Origin: Bolinopsis microptera
Taxonomy: Eukaryota > Ctenophora > Tentaculata > Lobata > Bolinopsidae
Reading direction: 5' to 3'
DNA length: 60,000 bases
NCBI RefSeq assembly: GCF_026151205.1
Contig: NC_087073.1
Span: 1,640,001 to 1,700,000 of the forward strand
Shown here: in pieces, positions 48,561 to 60,000 of the stretch
Layout: each line of letters opens with the position of its first letter
How positions within the stretch are numbered: position 1 is the first letter of the stretch
Notes under the pieces: generated by a model
Database searches by the model: none
What the model saw: the letters and a program-made list of their open reading frames with translations, nothing else
What the model was told of the DNA's origin: nothing
Position numbers and translations under genes: made by a program

Positions 48561-49337
48561 TGTTGGGGGGGGGGGGGGTCGATCATGTTTTTAGTCCATA
48601 CGATGTCCATCCTCAGAAAATAGGGTACCGCAATACCGCAGGGACAAAAATGGACATAAATGGACAAAAATTGTAACTTTTGATTTGGATTGTCTCTACA
48701 ATTTGTAACAAACTGCCCGAAGAAATGGTTAGCGACTAATCACGATCAATGACCATGGCCCTTTTTAGGGTACACTTTGGTCATTTTTTTCAATATTTAA
48801 ATCCTCATTTAGGTACAGTTAATAGTCTGTATTTCTATAGTGACTCTCAAAGAGAGCAACCTTTGAGCAAAAGTAAGTAACCTAAGTTTTACTAAGATGT
48901 CATTTCGAGACCAGCTAGAGCTACCTGTAATCTGTATTTTGCTCTGAGATCCGACCTGTAACATAAGTAGGTCGTAGATCGGATTTTCGGTACATAACAT
49001 TTTGAAGTATCTAAATAGTCTCTACAATTTTCTTAGGGCGGAAAACACAAAAAAATCAAGAAAATTATGAACTGCGTCAAACCAATACCGTTTTTCGGCC
49101 ATATTTCCGAAAATAATTATTTAATATTTGCATTTCTAATTGCCTAGAGGCAGTCCAGGTTCTGTTTACAGTTCTCACAAGGGGATTGCACAAACCGAGA
49201 CCCCTGTGTGCATCGGCCCATTCAGGTGATGCACACAGGTAACGGAAATGGTCCATTGCTACCAATACTATTAGAAATCTCCATCTATGCTTTCTAGGGG
49301 TGTCTTGCATGCAAGGAATTATCAATTCAGATGAAGT
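48561..49337. other. Noncoding stretch with short G tract
   Basis: A G run at 48566-48578 only. ORFs here have no recognisable family. Confidence 0.4.
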
Positions 49338-49344
49338 TAGAATA

Positions 49345-50150
49345 GGGGGGGGGGGGGGGGGGCCAACGCCCCAAAAGGCCCCAAAAGGCCCCAAAAGGCC
49401 CCGATTTCTAGGGCCCTTTTTGGATTTTCGATGCGTCTAGGGCCTTTTGGGGCCCTAGAATTAACTTCAATTTCATCAAGTTTGATATATGCTAAGTGCT
49501 TTAATGATATTATCTGACTACTTGCATAGTACTTTTATGTTTATTTGAGTGTATTTACATGGAGATTATGGTCCATAAACACTATCAAATAGTGGTCAGG
49601 GTCAAAAGGCCCCAAAAGGCTCCAAAAAGCCCCGATTTCTAGGGCCTTTTTGGATTATCGATATGTGTAGGGCCTTTTGGGGCCCTAGAATTAACTTCAA
49701 TTTCATCAAGTTTGATATATGCTAAGTGCTTTAATGATATTATCTGACTACTTGCACAGTACTTTTATGTTTATTTGAGTGTATTTACATGGAGATTATG
49801 GTCCATAAACACTATCAAATAGTGGTCAGGGTCAAAAGGCCCCAAAAGGCTCCAAAAAGCCCCGATTTCTAGGGCCTTTTTGGATTTTCGATATGTGTAT
49901 GGCCTTTTGGGGCCCTAGAATTAACTTCAATTTCATCAAGTTTGATATATGCTAAGTGCTTTAATGATATTATCTGACTACTTGCACAGTACTTTTATGT
50001 TTATTTGAGTGTATTTACATGGAGATTATGGTCCATAAACACTATCAAATAGTGGTCAGGGTCAAAAGGCCCCAAAAGGCCCCGATTTCTAGGGCCCTTT
50101 TAGGATTTTCGATGCGTCTAGGGCCTTTTAGGGCGTTGCCCCCCCCCCCC
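49345..50150. mobile_element. Poly-G/poly-C-terminated element with 7-bp target duplication and internal 230-bp repeats
   Basis: Left end: 18 G then CCAACGCCCCAAAAGGCCCC; right end, read inverted: 12 G, CAACGCCCTAAAAGGCCC, so the termini are inverted repeats that include the homopolymer. TAGAATA lies just outside both ends (49338-49344 and 50151-50157). Inside are about 3.3 tandem copies of a 221-231 bp unit (CCGATTTCTAGGGC at 49401, 49632, 49862, 50083). Each holds GGGCCTTTT...AAAAGGCCC inverted words. No ORF. Confidence 0.85.
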
Positions 50151-50157
50151 TAGAATA

Positions 50158-52341
50158 GATACACATCTCAATCTGATACTCTGAAATGCATGCAAGATGA
50201 ATCCATGATATCCCTACTACTTTTATAAAGTTTTACTTTGAAATTTTGACAAAAGGGCCGCCCTAAATGTTTGAGAACTAAGATATTTTAATAATATATA
50301 TCAATATAAACGTGCCAGCAATGAACTCTACATAACAGTAAACAGGTATCTTTTTACATAAACAGAAACTGTCAGAAACAACGGTAGCGCTACAAATGTA
50401 ACACTCAATCGGCAAATGGGAACACAAGGCTAACAAAGTAAGAGCGCTCGATTTTTCTTGACATTTTTAAGAGCATTGCGCGGCGCCACTAGCAGCGAAA
50501 TGACATAAAATTCAATTCTATAAATAATTTTAACCTGTGACCTGAAACCTTTTTGTTTCAAAAGTGATTAATTGTCACAAAGAGTTTACTTTGTAAACCT
50601 TTAAAAATGCACGACAATATTTATTATACAATTCACAATTGATATGATCAATGATAGAACAAACGATAAAAGCTAAAAACGCTGCATATTGTATATTAAA
50701 TTTATAATTGTTTTGCCAGTTAAATTTTCAAACGTGCTATACGAAAATATAAATATTATTTTCAAAAATATAAATATTATTTTAAATTTTGTTTTACTTA
50801 AATTTTGTTTTACTCTATTGAAACATTCAAAATTGCTTTTTTAATTTGCACCAGGCAATTAAAATCGATCATTTTCAATTACAAATTAGATTTGATTCAC
50901 GATGTCAATCCTTCGCAGCTCGGTGAGGCACAGTGGTGCATTTCGCCGATCTAGTTGTGAGAAGAATTATTTGATGCGCGGCGCGACCCAGTAGTGCATC
51001 GCGCTACAAAAATTAGATAATAGATGTATTTTAAACGTTGACTTCAAATCATTCCAAACTATATAATTTGGGTGTTGGAGCTACCAAGACGCGCGATGGT
51101 CGTGGTCTAATATTTGAAACTAATATTTATTACAAATATCACTCGTCAAGAGGTTGTTCACATATTGTATTACATTATAAATTTTTGGACAATTTTTACC
51201 CCCTCCGTGATCAATGTTACTCGGCTGATTACGACGGCACGTAATACTATATATATACGTAAATAAAAACGACCCCTAAATAGCTCTGCTACGATCTCGT
51301 CAGAACGTTTTACTTATTTGTACTTACTTACCTGGGGACTCCAGGCTATTATGTTCATAAACATATAAATGAATAAAGATTCGGCGGAATGACAGGCTGA
51401 GCGCCGCCCAGTAGGTACTTACTGATGGCATGTTTGTACAAAATTGCATTTTTGGGGCTCAGATTTACCTAATTTTATTTTATCGGTAGTATCACATATG
51501 TTAATGTCGACAGCTAATTGGTCTGATATATCATCAGTTAAAATTTTGCAGCTGTATACGTTATTGATAAGATTGGCACTATATGTTCCTAGTAGGCCTT
51601 CATAAAACCTGAAAATATTCGTGATTAGCAGCTATATCAACCAAATTCTGGCAGTAGACGTATTTTTCATATAATTATATTTTGATTGAAATTATCAAAT
51701 ATGAAGAGCAATTTTTTAAATGTCTGTTTAGTCTGTCGAGTATCCATCTGTATAGCTGATTCAAACTGTCAAGCTTCCTTGACAGGGATCGATAGACGTT
51801 TCTTATTATATCATTACAGGTTTTTTGGTGACCTTACATTCCTATAGATTAATAAGCTGAAATTTGGCACTTGAATTTGGGTTTGGGGTTCGGGATGTTT
51901 GAATGTTGACTAAGTCACATATAATAAGTAACTTGCGACTTTTCCGAGACTGTTTTGACCGACACCTCAGTGAGTGAAATTTACCTTCTTACTGCTTCAC
52001 TGGTGCAGACTGGGTTGTTTATTTATGTTTCATCACATTTTTACCGATTATACTACATTTCATACTCAAGCCTCAAGCAGGGATTGAGCTTAGTTAGATA
52101 TAATACATCTTGTTGTTGAGGCAACCAGCCACTGCATTTAAATAATTATGGCCATTTAGGTACCTACTTTCATATGATCGGGTAATATATACATAATAAA
52201 TACATTTTTTTCTTTTTCAACACTGCTAAACAGCAAACAAATGCTTGCCCACCGACAGGGGTGCAATCGTCGACTATTTGATTGGTTGAGTGGGAAGTTT
52301 GGTGAAGAATGTACGTGCTATTGTAACACGTCATTCTTTCA
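50158..52341. other. Intergenic DNA upstream of the channel gene
   Basis: No gene recognised. 50914-51006 is a third, diverged copy of the GC-rich block seen at 39781-39872 (GCGCGGCGCGACCCAGTAGT, TGCATCGCGCTAC). The rest is AT-rich. An ORF at 51038-51244 matches no family I can defend. Confidence 0.4.
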
Positions 52342-52602
52342 CACCCCCCGTCGAAAAAGCAACCCCCCTGTTGACGCTTTCCTCCCCTTTTGGCGCCCCT
52401 CCCTGAAATTGAACAAATTAGTTGATTTTAGAGGATACACCGGTAAAATCTCTAAAAAAGTGTGTTTCTAGAGCAAAACGTGCAGGTTGCTAGTACCTCA
52501 GTTATGTTTTTCAAAATTGTCCCACATTCAAACAACGATTTGACGCCCCCATAAGATGGCCCCCCCCCCTCACAGCAGGGTCAGCCCTTCGTTATGCCAC
52601 TG
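52342..52602. mobile_element. MITE copy 2 (inverted relative to copy 1)
   Basis: Reverse complement of the element at 2293-2579, sharing AATTGTCCCACATTCAAAC, TTTCTAGAGCAAAACG and AAATTGAACAAATTAG. The right end GTTATGCCACTG is one base off the perfect terminal repeat; the left terminal repeat is eroded. Confidence 0.85.
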
Positions 52603-52693
52603 TCTGACCTTAATTTCAGAGAATTAACTTTCCTCCACCCCATAGGTGTACAAAATCTTTAAATTACTTATTTACTGTTCAGAATGAATCGTT

Positions 52694-55600
52694 ATGATGG
52701 TCAATGATTTGGACACAAAGTTGGTTTCAAAAGAGAACAGAGGTCTTGAAAAGCTTGTTGACATAGCAAAAGATTACAGTGATGACTTCATTACCTTATC
52801 AGCTGCTCATGTCGAAGATGCCACGCATGGTAAATTACAGAACATTAATTTAAATTCTACAAAGACCACTATTAAGATTTCTGTAATCAAATCTTAAACT
52901 TATATTTGACCGCCAAAGACCAACAGATAACAGAACGGAACATGGAAAAGTCTGAAAATAAGTCTGCTAAGGCCTAAGTGTGAGGCAGACCTTATCAAAA
53001 ACAACAAATTCACAAGTCTGAGACAGTAGTTAACTGTAAATGTGCATGATATTCTATGATACTGGTGGTGATTATTATTATTCTGATCGCAAATCTGCTT
53101 AAAAAATAAATATTGCTTCAGGTAGAGGGCACTACGGGAAGGCTTATGCAATGGAGAGTAACTCAAGCTCTGTACGAGTAGCTTTCAACATAACCTACAG
53201 CAAGATCTGGCGCTACTTCATTATCCTCATCATTGGAACACACTGCCTCCTTGTCTTCTATATCACCAATCAACCTCATTATCTTATTCTGGAGAGTGTT
53301 TGTGTGCTGTGTTACATTCTCGACATTTTATTACACATCATCTTCTACACTCCTCGAACATTCTTCAGCTTGTCAAAAACAGCTTTGAAATCAAAACTGC
53401 AGTTTATTCTGACAGTGTTCTTCGTTTTCGACCTTTGTTACACTTACTATTGCTACTTTTATTTATCAGTAGATCTTCTGGAGAAGGCTATCCCATTTCA
53501 GTTCCTCCGGTCATTTGTATTTATCATCAAGATTAAAACATTGTATCATTTCTTCATGGTAGTAGTTAAGACTTTTGCCAGAATTTTACGGACGATATTT
53601 GTAATTATCCTCTATGTGTTGTTTTTTTCATGCATTGCAGTTCATATATATGGCGAGATTTATGAAACCTCAGACAATGAGATATATAAAGGAGAGTTCA
53701 GCAACGCTGCATTAGCATTTATAAGAATGTTTGTCCTCATCACAACAGAAAACTATCCAGATGTAATGATGCCCGTGTATAAATATCACAATGCAACGTT
53801 TATTTATTTTGTTGTTTTCATTTACTTTGGTGTGTTCATACTGATGTCTATTCTGTTGGCCATTGTTGTCGACAACTATTGGACCATTGCTAAGATGAAT
53901 GTGAAAAAGGAGAGGCTCAGAGGGAGAAAGGAACTGGCTATAGCTTGGAATTTACTGGGGGATGGTGCAGGTACAAAGGAATTTTAACTCACTTTTTTGA
54001 TAAAAGTAGTGAATTAATTGTCGATAGCTTTAAAATATTAGTACCTCATAGTTATTTAATAGTTATTTAATTGTGATAATTCATATATTTGTATCTCATT
54101 TCAGACACACTGTCCGTCTATGATGAGAACTTATTGATGGTATTTCGGAAACTGAAGCCTATAAATGATGACGAGGAGATTATAATACTCCTTCAACAGC
54201 TAACTGGTGGTACCACCAAGTCAGTCTAACTTATAAAGTTTTCCTGACTTTTAAATTATATCAGTTTACGCTCTTCGTCGTAAAATGGTGTTATTAACAC
54301 TTAGAATTTTTCTAAATTATGTATATTACTGATGTCCATTGTCCACGATTTGGATGATCTGCAAATGAAAAGGTTGATAATGATGACTATTGACTACACC
54401 CCTGGATGATAACGACAATAATGTTCAGGTCGATAATAGAGTACAAGTCATGGCTGACCCGCTGTATAGACACACTAGATCTAGAAGTAGAGCGAACAGA
54501 AGAGAATGAGGAGGACACCAACCTGATATCGGGACTGGTGAAGAAGAGTGGAGGAAAGTTTATGATTTACCTGACTCTAACCATCCAATCCACAGTGCTA
54601 CAGCGCGCTGTTATCATCCTACTCTTTATCCACACATTCCTTATTGTGGTGTTTCAGACAGGTCAAGAGGAGCTGGGCAGGATAGTCCAGTGGCTCAGAG
54701 TGGGAATATCAGCTTTGTTCGTGGTGGAGGTGGTTGTTAGGTTCGGTGTTCTGGCCTATCTCCATTGGGAGGATTCCGGGAGGAAGAACCGGACACTGAA
54801 CGACAGATTTGTGAGATGGATCAAGCGTGCATCTGTTATGAACGTTGTGGATGTTATATTTGTTGTGCTAGGAACTGTAGCTAATGCATCTTGGTTCTAC
54901 ATTGACACTTATTACGAAGCCCCTGAGGAGTGTAAGCTCACTGAGTACATAGCTAAAGGTCTGTGTGTAGTGTCCTCTACTGTACTCTTTATATTGAGAT
55001 TATTGGTCAACTCAGAGGAAGCTATCAAGATGTTTGCTCTGCTGAAGCTCATTATTCCGGTCATGTTTGATCTTAGTGCTCTGTTCTTCATCGTTATCTA
55101 CTCTTTCGCTTCCTTGGGAGAAACCATTTTTACTGACTCTGTAAAAATGAGCTATGGCACCGGTAAGTTTTGTTAGTAAATAGTGTGACTGAATTTTGCT
55201 AAATTTAATATTCAGTGGACACATAGTTCATTGTTTTCTTGAGCCACTGGCACTAATTGAATTTATTTCATAATATCCATATATTCTATCGAAACCATTT
55301 TTCAGGTTCACCCGAAAAGCTCACAACGTCAGATCAAAGCTGTACAAAATATGGGTTTGGTTCCAACTGGTGTTCCTTTGTGACCTTATTTCAAGTATCA
55401 ACCACGAGCAACTGGCATGAAAAGATGCAGAGCATTTATAATTCGGACGCAAAATACGGAGGTGCTGCATACTTCATCATCACCTATATAATATTTCACA
55501 TGGTTATAATCAATCTATTCGTCGCCATCTCATACGAAGCATACAACAAGTTCGTCTCTAAACCGAAACAAGCCAGGAAGAGCGGATCAGCCAGGCCCAA

Positions 55601-57275
55601 GAAGCTGGGTCAGCGTATCAAGCTTAGGTTCGGGAAGTTCAGAAACTTCTTCACACAGTACACAAAAGGAACCCGGAAGTCAGTTTCCTCGTCTCCCCGT
55701 CCTGCAAGAAGAGCTTCTGTCACCATTAAGCGCAGGTCTCTTCACGGTATGCGCGAGAAAATCTCAGATTCGTCTCTGGGCGAAGCTATTCTGGAAGTCC
55801 GAGAAGACGGGGTAGGTGAACTACCAAAAACTCCTGATTTATCGAGTTTACCTCGGGGGAAGAGACACGAGATGATTTTGAAACAGAGGATGCAGCAGAA
55901 AGGGGAAGCTAAGGGCCGGCAGAGAAGACAGAGAAATACCGGTGATAAAGTGGGGAGTCTTGCTGAAGTAGTGCGACAATACACCGCTAAAAGTGACGAG
56001 GAGATATCATTGGCACCCGGCCAGAAAATCAAAGTGCTTGACAAAGCTGGGACAAAGTACAAGGGATTACTTGTTGACGGGCCAAATGCTGGCAAGAATG
56101 GGTGGTTTCCAGCCTTTGCGGTGGGTTCCTTCGTATCCGAACTGAACAAAGCACAAGAAAAAAAGCCACTCCCAAAAACTGAATCACAGCCTAAGTTTGT
56201 GAGAAAGCAGAATGCAGACTGGACAAAAGATATTATCGGACCAATGACCATCATGAACCCAGAGGAACTGAAAGAACTAAACAAAATCCTCAAAGCAAAC
56301 GCGAGGGGGGCACGTTCCAGTACGGACAGTCACCGAGGGAGTATTGACAGTGCGAGTACCCCAACTACTCCCAAACCTGCTTCTTCTCCTATTTCTCCCG
56401 GACCAAGAGTATCCTCTCGTAACAGTCGTGTTCCAATAATGAACATTGTAGAGGAGGAAGAGGAAGAGGAGGAGTCTGAGAATGATAATGTTTTTCTAGA
56501 AATTAACAAACTTTACAGCAAACCAATGCAGCTTCCGGAAGTGATAATCGAGCAACCCTCAATTGTGTTAGAGGAAGAAGAAGAAGAGGAACCTGACCAA
56601 AAACACTTGCACAGCCCCAAAGTGCGCACCCCGGAGATGAAAGCGAAAGAGAAATGGAAGAAGAAGATGACCAACAAAACCAAGGACATGCCAGAGTGGG
56701 CCAAGAAGTTTATGTCACAGTCTAATGCTAAAGTAACGGATGCTGCATCTATTAAGTCCCCTACAGAGTCTGATGAAATAGATCCTCTGTCCAGGTTCAG
56801 CACCACATCTGAAGTGCTGCCTATAGAACAACCAGACCTTGTTATTCAGAACACCACTGCTTCCAACCAATCCTCCCCAGAACTGGAAAAGGTTTCTGAA
56901 AATAAAGTTTCTGAAAATAAAGTATCTGAAAACAGTTCAACAATTCTCAACATTCCGGAAAGTCCAAGAACAGAACCCTCCCTCGCAGTAACTCCCTCTC
57001 CCAATGTAACTGTTGTGTTGCCCATTACAGAGGAGAGTTCTGAACCACAGGATACTGTCACACTTTCTGAGCAAGACCCCCTAAGTCCCTCAAAGCCCTC
57101 CTTAAAGTCCAGGTTCAGGAGGAACAGACCAAGAAGGATAGGGAGGTCTGGCTCGTTGCCAGGTAGTTTACCAAGTTGCGGCGAGAAGAGACAAGCTCCT
57201 GTAGTGCGATCTGAGACTGAGGTCAGGATTGTCGTTCAGCCAGCGGATTGCGAGCAAATAGTAGACTTTGAGTAG
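52694..57275 (+). CDS. Two-pore channel (TPC) fused to an SH3 domain and long C-terminal tail
   Basis: Join 52694-52829, 53122-53970, 54105-54219, 54429-55162 and 55306-57275; phases agree, giving 1267 residues. TPCs are two-domain, voltage-gated-like cation channels of endolysosomes or plasma membrane. Domain I has six hydrophobic segments and the filter ITTENYPDVMMPVY (about residue 258), close to the TPC signature T-T-x-N-x-PDVMMPAY. Domain II has its pore helix and filter at FQVSTTSNW (about 646), where known animal TPCs have VNNW, so the first filter Asn is Ser. Its S4-like segment carries few positive charges (LFILRLLVNSEEAIKMF). The same exon continues after S6 (NLFVAISYEAYNKF) into basic linkers, then an SH3 domain (about 829-888: DEEISLAPGQKIKVL to NGWFPAFAV) and about 380 disordered residues with Glu runs and Pro/Ser motifs. 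Which TPC subtype it is cannot be told. Confidence 0.85.
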
Positions 57276-57650
57276 TTGATTTGATTTTGTAGTTGTAAAT
57301 TGGAACTGTAAATAGTGGAATTAAGTTATTGCTATTTTCATATTAATACACACTAATTGCAGTAATTAAAGTAGTAAATTTATCTCCTATGGAAATGATG
57401 AGTAGTTGTTTTGTAGTAATTTAACATTTGACAACCGTAATCTTCTCTTTTTTACTAGTACCACTAAAATGTTGACAATGTAAAACTCTCCAGCACAGCT
57501 CTCCTTTATGTTGTTAGTAAACGATTTTACATAGAATATAACTCGATTATTAGGTTAACTTGAAGTTGCTTAATGTTGCCCTAGTAATATGTAACTAGTC
57601 ACCAGAAGAGAGATTATGGTAATGCCACCTCTTGTCCACACTCCCCCCTC
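57276..57650. other. 3-prime flank of the channel gene
   Basis: AT-rich, likely the 3-prime UTR; an AATTAA hexamer near 57362 is the closest to a polyadenylation signal. Nothing else. Confidence 0.4.
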
Positions 57651-58058
<408 letters not shown>

Positions 58059-58985
58059 ATACCCTAACTTCTAACATAAAGTGTACTCTGTACATTTTGT
58101 ACTCCGGATAGAAAACTAAATTAGTGGATCGTTATGTAGTTAGTAACCATGGCTACTTGCTACCTGTTCCCACCGTAACCATGGTAACACGCTATTGTGT
58201 TTCTTTCTGACGCAACACTCAAGAGGAGGCTAGTGTTTACTGGCTTAATGTGAAACTAACATTCTACCTCCACTACAAACTTGTGAGCTAATAGTGGTTA
58301 TTTTGGTTTGTGATTCACTTATAATTGTTGGAGGAAGATAATGATCTTATCGTCTGTGATTTGTAGGTTCACAGATTAATAAAAATAATTCTTAAATATC
58401 CCGGAAATGTGGTAGAAAATAAATTGTCGTATTTGAAAACTAGGTTTTAAATGTCATGAAGCACTTGTTTCTGTAAGCGTTGAGTCAGTTGTTACGATTA
58501 ATGATCATTATCATGGTAAATCGTGTGTGGAGTAAGGTTAATTATCGTTATTCTAAATATTCAATCTCAAACATGAAACACGTCTCCACTACTCGATCTA
58601 TTGAAGACCAATTAACAATCTACTGGATTTTTTGGTCAATAGTCAACATATGTGAGTAGTGACCTGTGTAAGTCACAAACTTCCGAATTTAAAGATATCT
58701 AAAAGAATAATTAGATTATAAACTCACAGCTAGTGAACACAGCTATCCTCTATTCTTGTAGACTGTGAACTGAGACATGAGGTGACATTTTGCATTTGTT
58801 CTAACTTGTTCTAACTTGTTCTAACTTGTTCTGATCACCTGTTATTTCTTCAGGACCCCTTGCTTTATAGTTGATACTTCTTGAGCGCCAAATCTATTGT
58901 TTTTTATTTCCGCCCTGTTCAGATAGTAAATCTATTTATTGTCCCTGAGTTACATTGTTCTGAAGGTGGTATCGACCATTCACCA
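58059..58985. other. Noncoding stretch
   Basis: No gene. A 10-bp tandem TTGTTCTAAC (about four copies) at 58797-58835. Contains one RFX X-box palindrome (58175-58188). Confidence 0.45.
58175..58188. promoter_or_regulatory. RFX X-box-like palindrome
   Basis: GTAACCATGGTAAC, a near-perfect 14-bp palindrome matching the RFX X-box pattern, identical to copies at 59430-59443 and 59771-59784. Function inferred from motif only. Confidence 0.45.
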
Positions 58986-58990
58986 ATTTC

Positions 58991-59361
58991 TACCACATTG
59001 TCTACCACATTGTCTACCACATTGTCTACCACATTGTCTACCACATTGTCTACCACATTGTCTACCACATTGTCTACCACATTGTCTACCACATTGTCTA
59101 CCACATTGTCTACCACATTGTCTACCACATTGTCTACCACATTGTCTACCACATTGTCTACCACATTGTTTACCACATTGTCTACCACATTGTCTACCAC
59201 ATTGTCTACCACATTGTCTACCACATTGTCTACCACATTGTCTACCACATTGTCTACCACATTGTCCACCACATTGTCTACCACATTGTCTACCACATTG
59301 TCTATCACATTGTCTACCACATTGTCTACCACATTGTCTACCACATTGCCTACCACATTGT
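58991..59361 (+). repeat. 12-bp tandem repeat (TACCACATTGTC), about 31 copies
   Basis: Nearly perfect array; a few units have TTTACC, TCCACC, TATCAC or GCCTAC substitutions. Open in all frames on both strands because the unit is divisible by three. Confidence 0.97.
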
Positions 59362-59429
59362 GAAATAATTGACTCTTTGACTGGGAAATAATTGACTCTT
59401 TGATCTCAGGTAACCAAAACAATAACACA

Positions 59430-59443
59430 GTAACCATGGTAAC
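59430..59443. promoter_or_regulatory. RFX X-box-like palindrome
   Basis: GTAACCATGGTAAC, as at 58175. Confidence 0.45.
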
Positions 59444-59484
59444 ACCAAAACTGAGCAGTGAGCACCCATTGTACTGAGACTATA

Positions 59485-59534
59485 AACTATTATTCTATTA
59501 TTCTATTATTCTATTATTCTATTATTCTATTATT
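59485..59534 (+). repeat. 8-bp tandem repeat (ATTCTATT)
   Basis: About six copies of TATTCTAT. Confidence 0.9.
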
Positions 59535-59770
59535 GGTATTGTTTCCACTAGTCTGCACTTCATACTCGCTGTATACCTGACTTGTCCTGTAGCTGACTAC
59601 CTCGGAACTGTTACAAGTGACAACAACATTATTCGATTACTTTTCAAACTAACACTGCAGTTTTCAGCCATTTTCCGTTCCACAGTTGATGGATTTTTCG
59701 ATCAACTTTCGTTTGGAACACATTTTCAGCACGTCTCAGTCAGCAGTCTTTTGATTAGGGACTATGCACT

Positions 59771-59784
59771 GTAACCATGGTAAC
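59771..59784. promoter_or_regulatory. RFX X-box-like palindrome
   Basis: GTAACCATGGTAAC about 134 bp upstream of the possible start codon at 59918, a typical promoter distance for an X-box. Inference only. Confidence 0.45.
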
Positions 59785-59917
59785 TTGTACGTACATCAAG
59801 GTTGTCAGTCCGTTATAGTCTAGCTAGATATACTGGATATACTGGAGATTATTCTACCAGTTGTTATTAAGCTCTAACACAGATTTAAACAATAATATTT
59901 ATACACTTATTGAGAAG

Positions 59918-60000
59918 ATGAACGAGTTTAATGGCAATGCTTGTCACTCTAACCCATGCTCGAATATCCATGGACTAATTAAACAAATGAATTGGATATC
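59918..60000 (+). CDS. Possible first exon of a gene running off the window
   Basis: ATG at 59918 opens a frame to the window end, beginning MNEFNGNACHSNPCSNIHG. Cys spacing is loosely EGF-like but without a signal peptide. 27 codons are too few to judge; could be chance. Confidence 0.25.
   Translation, partial: MNEFNGNACHSNPCSNIHGLIKQMNWI

Noticed and set aside
51038-51244. FLYWCH-like zinc-finger fragment
   Set aside because: Aromatic and Cys/His spacing does not match the FLYWCH pattern well enough and there is no context.
58881-59437. Repeat ORFs on both strands of the 12-bp array
   Set aside because: Array unit divisible by three; no non-repeat coding sequence attached.

Overview
The window is nuclear DNA of an invertebrate animal. 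Evidence: spliced protein genes with GT-AG introns and purely metazoan-type families (MMS22L, KRTCAP2, TPGS1, HP1, a two-pore cation channel, a Golgi sulfotransferase, C2H2 zinc-finger clusters), non-LTR and Ty3-type retroelement remains, MITEs, a tRNA-derived SINE, and AT-rich noncoding DNA. The exact phylum cannot be read from the sequence; a cnidarian or other early-branching animal is only a guess. All protein names rest on remembered family sequences, not on a database search.

Layout. 1-346 (-): start of a carbohydrate sulfotransferase. 1.0-4.5 kb: C-rich minisatellite with a MITE inserted. 4.56-10.74 kb (+): six recognisable exons of MMS22L, with a second minisatellite filling the intron before its large exon. 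11.2-14.2 kb: two more satellites (30 bp and 37 bp units). 14.6-19.3 kb (-): KRTCAP2, POP5, TPGS1 and the last exon of an SLC25A44-like carrier, all on the same strand. 19.3-32.6 kb: transposon graveyard (fold-back element, Ty3-type integrase remnant, TIR element, SINE, palindromic MITE, LINE). 32.7-38.9 kb (-): four tandem copies of one C2H2 zinc-finger gene, all disrupted, the fourth split by a LINE with a 34-copy octamer tail. 39-43 kb: nested repeats including a structured-looking repeat. 44.36-47.52 kb (-): an HP1/chromobox gene in four exons. 48-52.6 kb: LINE end, poly-G-terminated element, second MITE copy. 52.69-57.28 kb (+): a two-pore channel whose last exon continues into an SH3 domain and a long disordered tail. 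57.6-60 kb: microsatellites and scattered RFX X-box palindromes.

The genes are unrelated housekeeping functions (fork repair, N-glycosylation, RNase P/MRP, tubulin polyglutamylation, mitochondrial transport, heterochromatin, endolysosomal-type ion channel); there is no operon logic. The most notable signals are architectural: (1) minisatellites that abut exon borders and carry a splice-site-like sequence in every unit (two acceptor arrays in MMS22L, one donor array in HP1); (2) the HP1 intron array is also a run of 17 RFX X-box palindromes; (3) three different elements end in inverted poly-G/poly-C tracts, one with a 7-bp target duplication; (4) a two-pore channel-SH3 fusion with an altered second selectivity filter.
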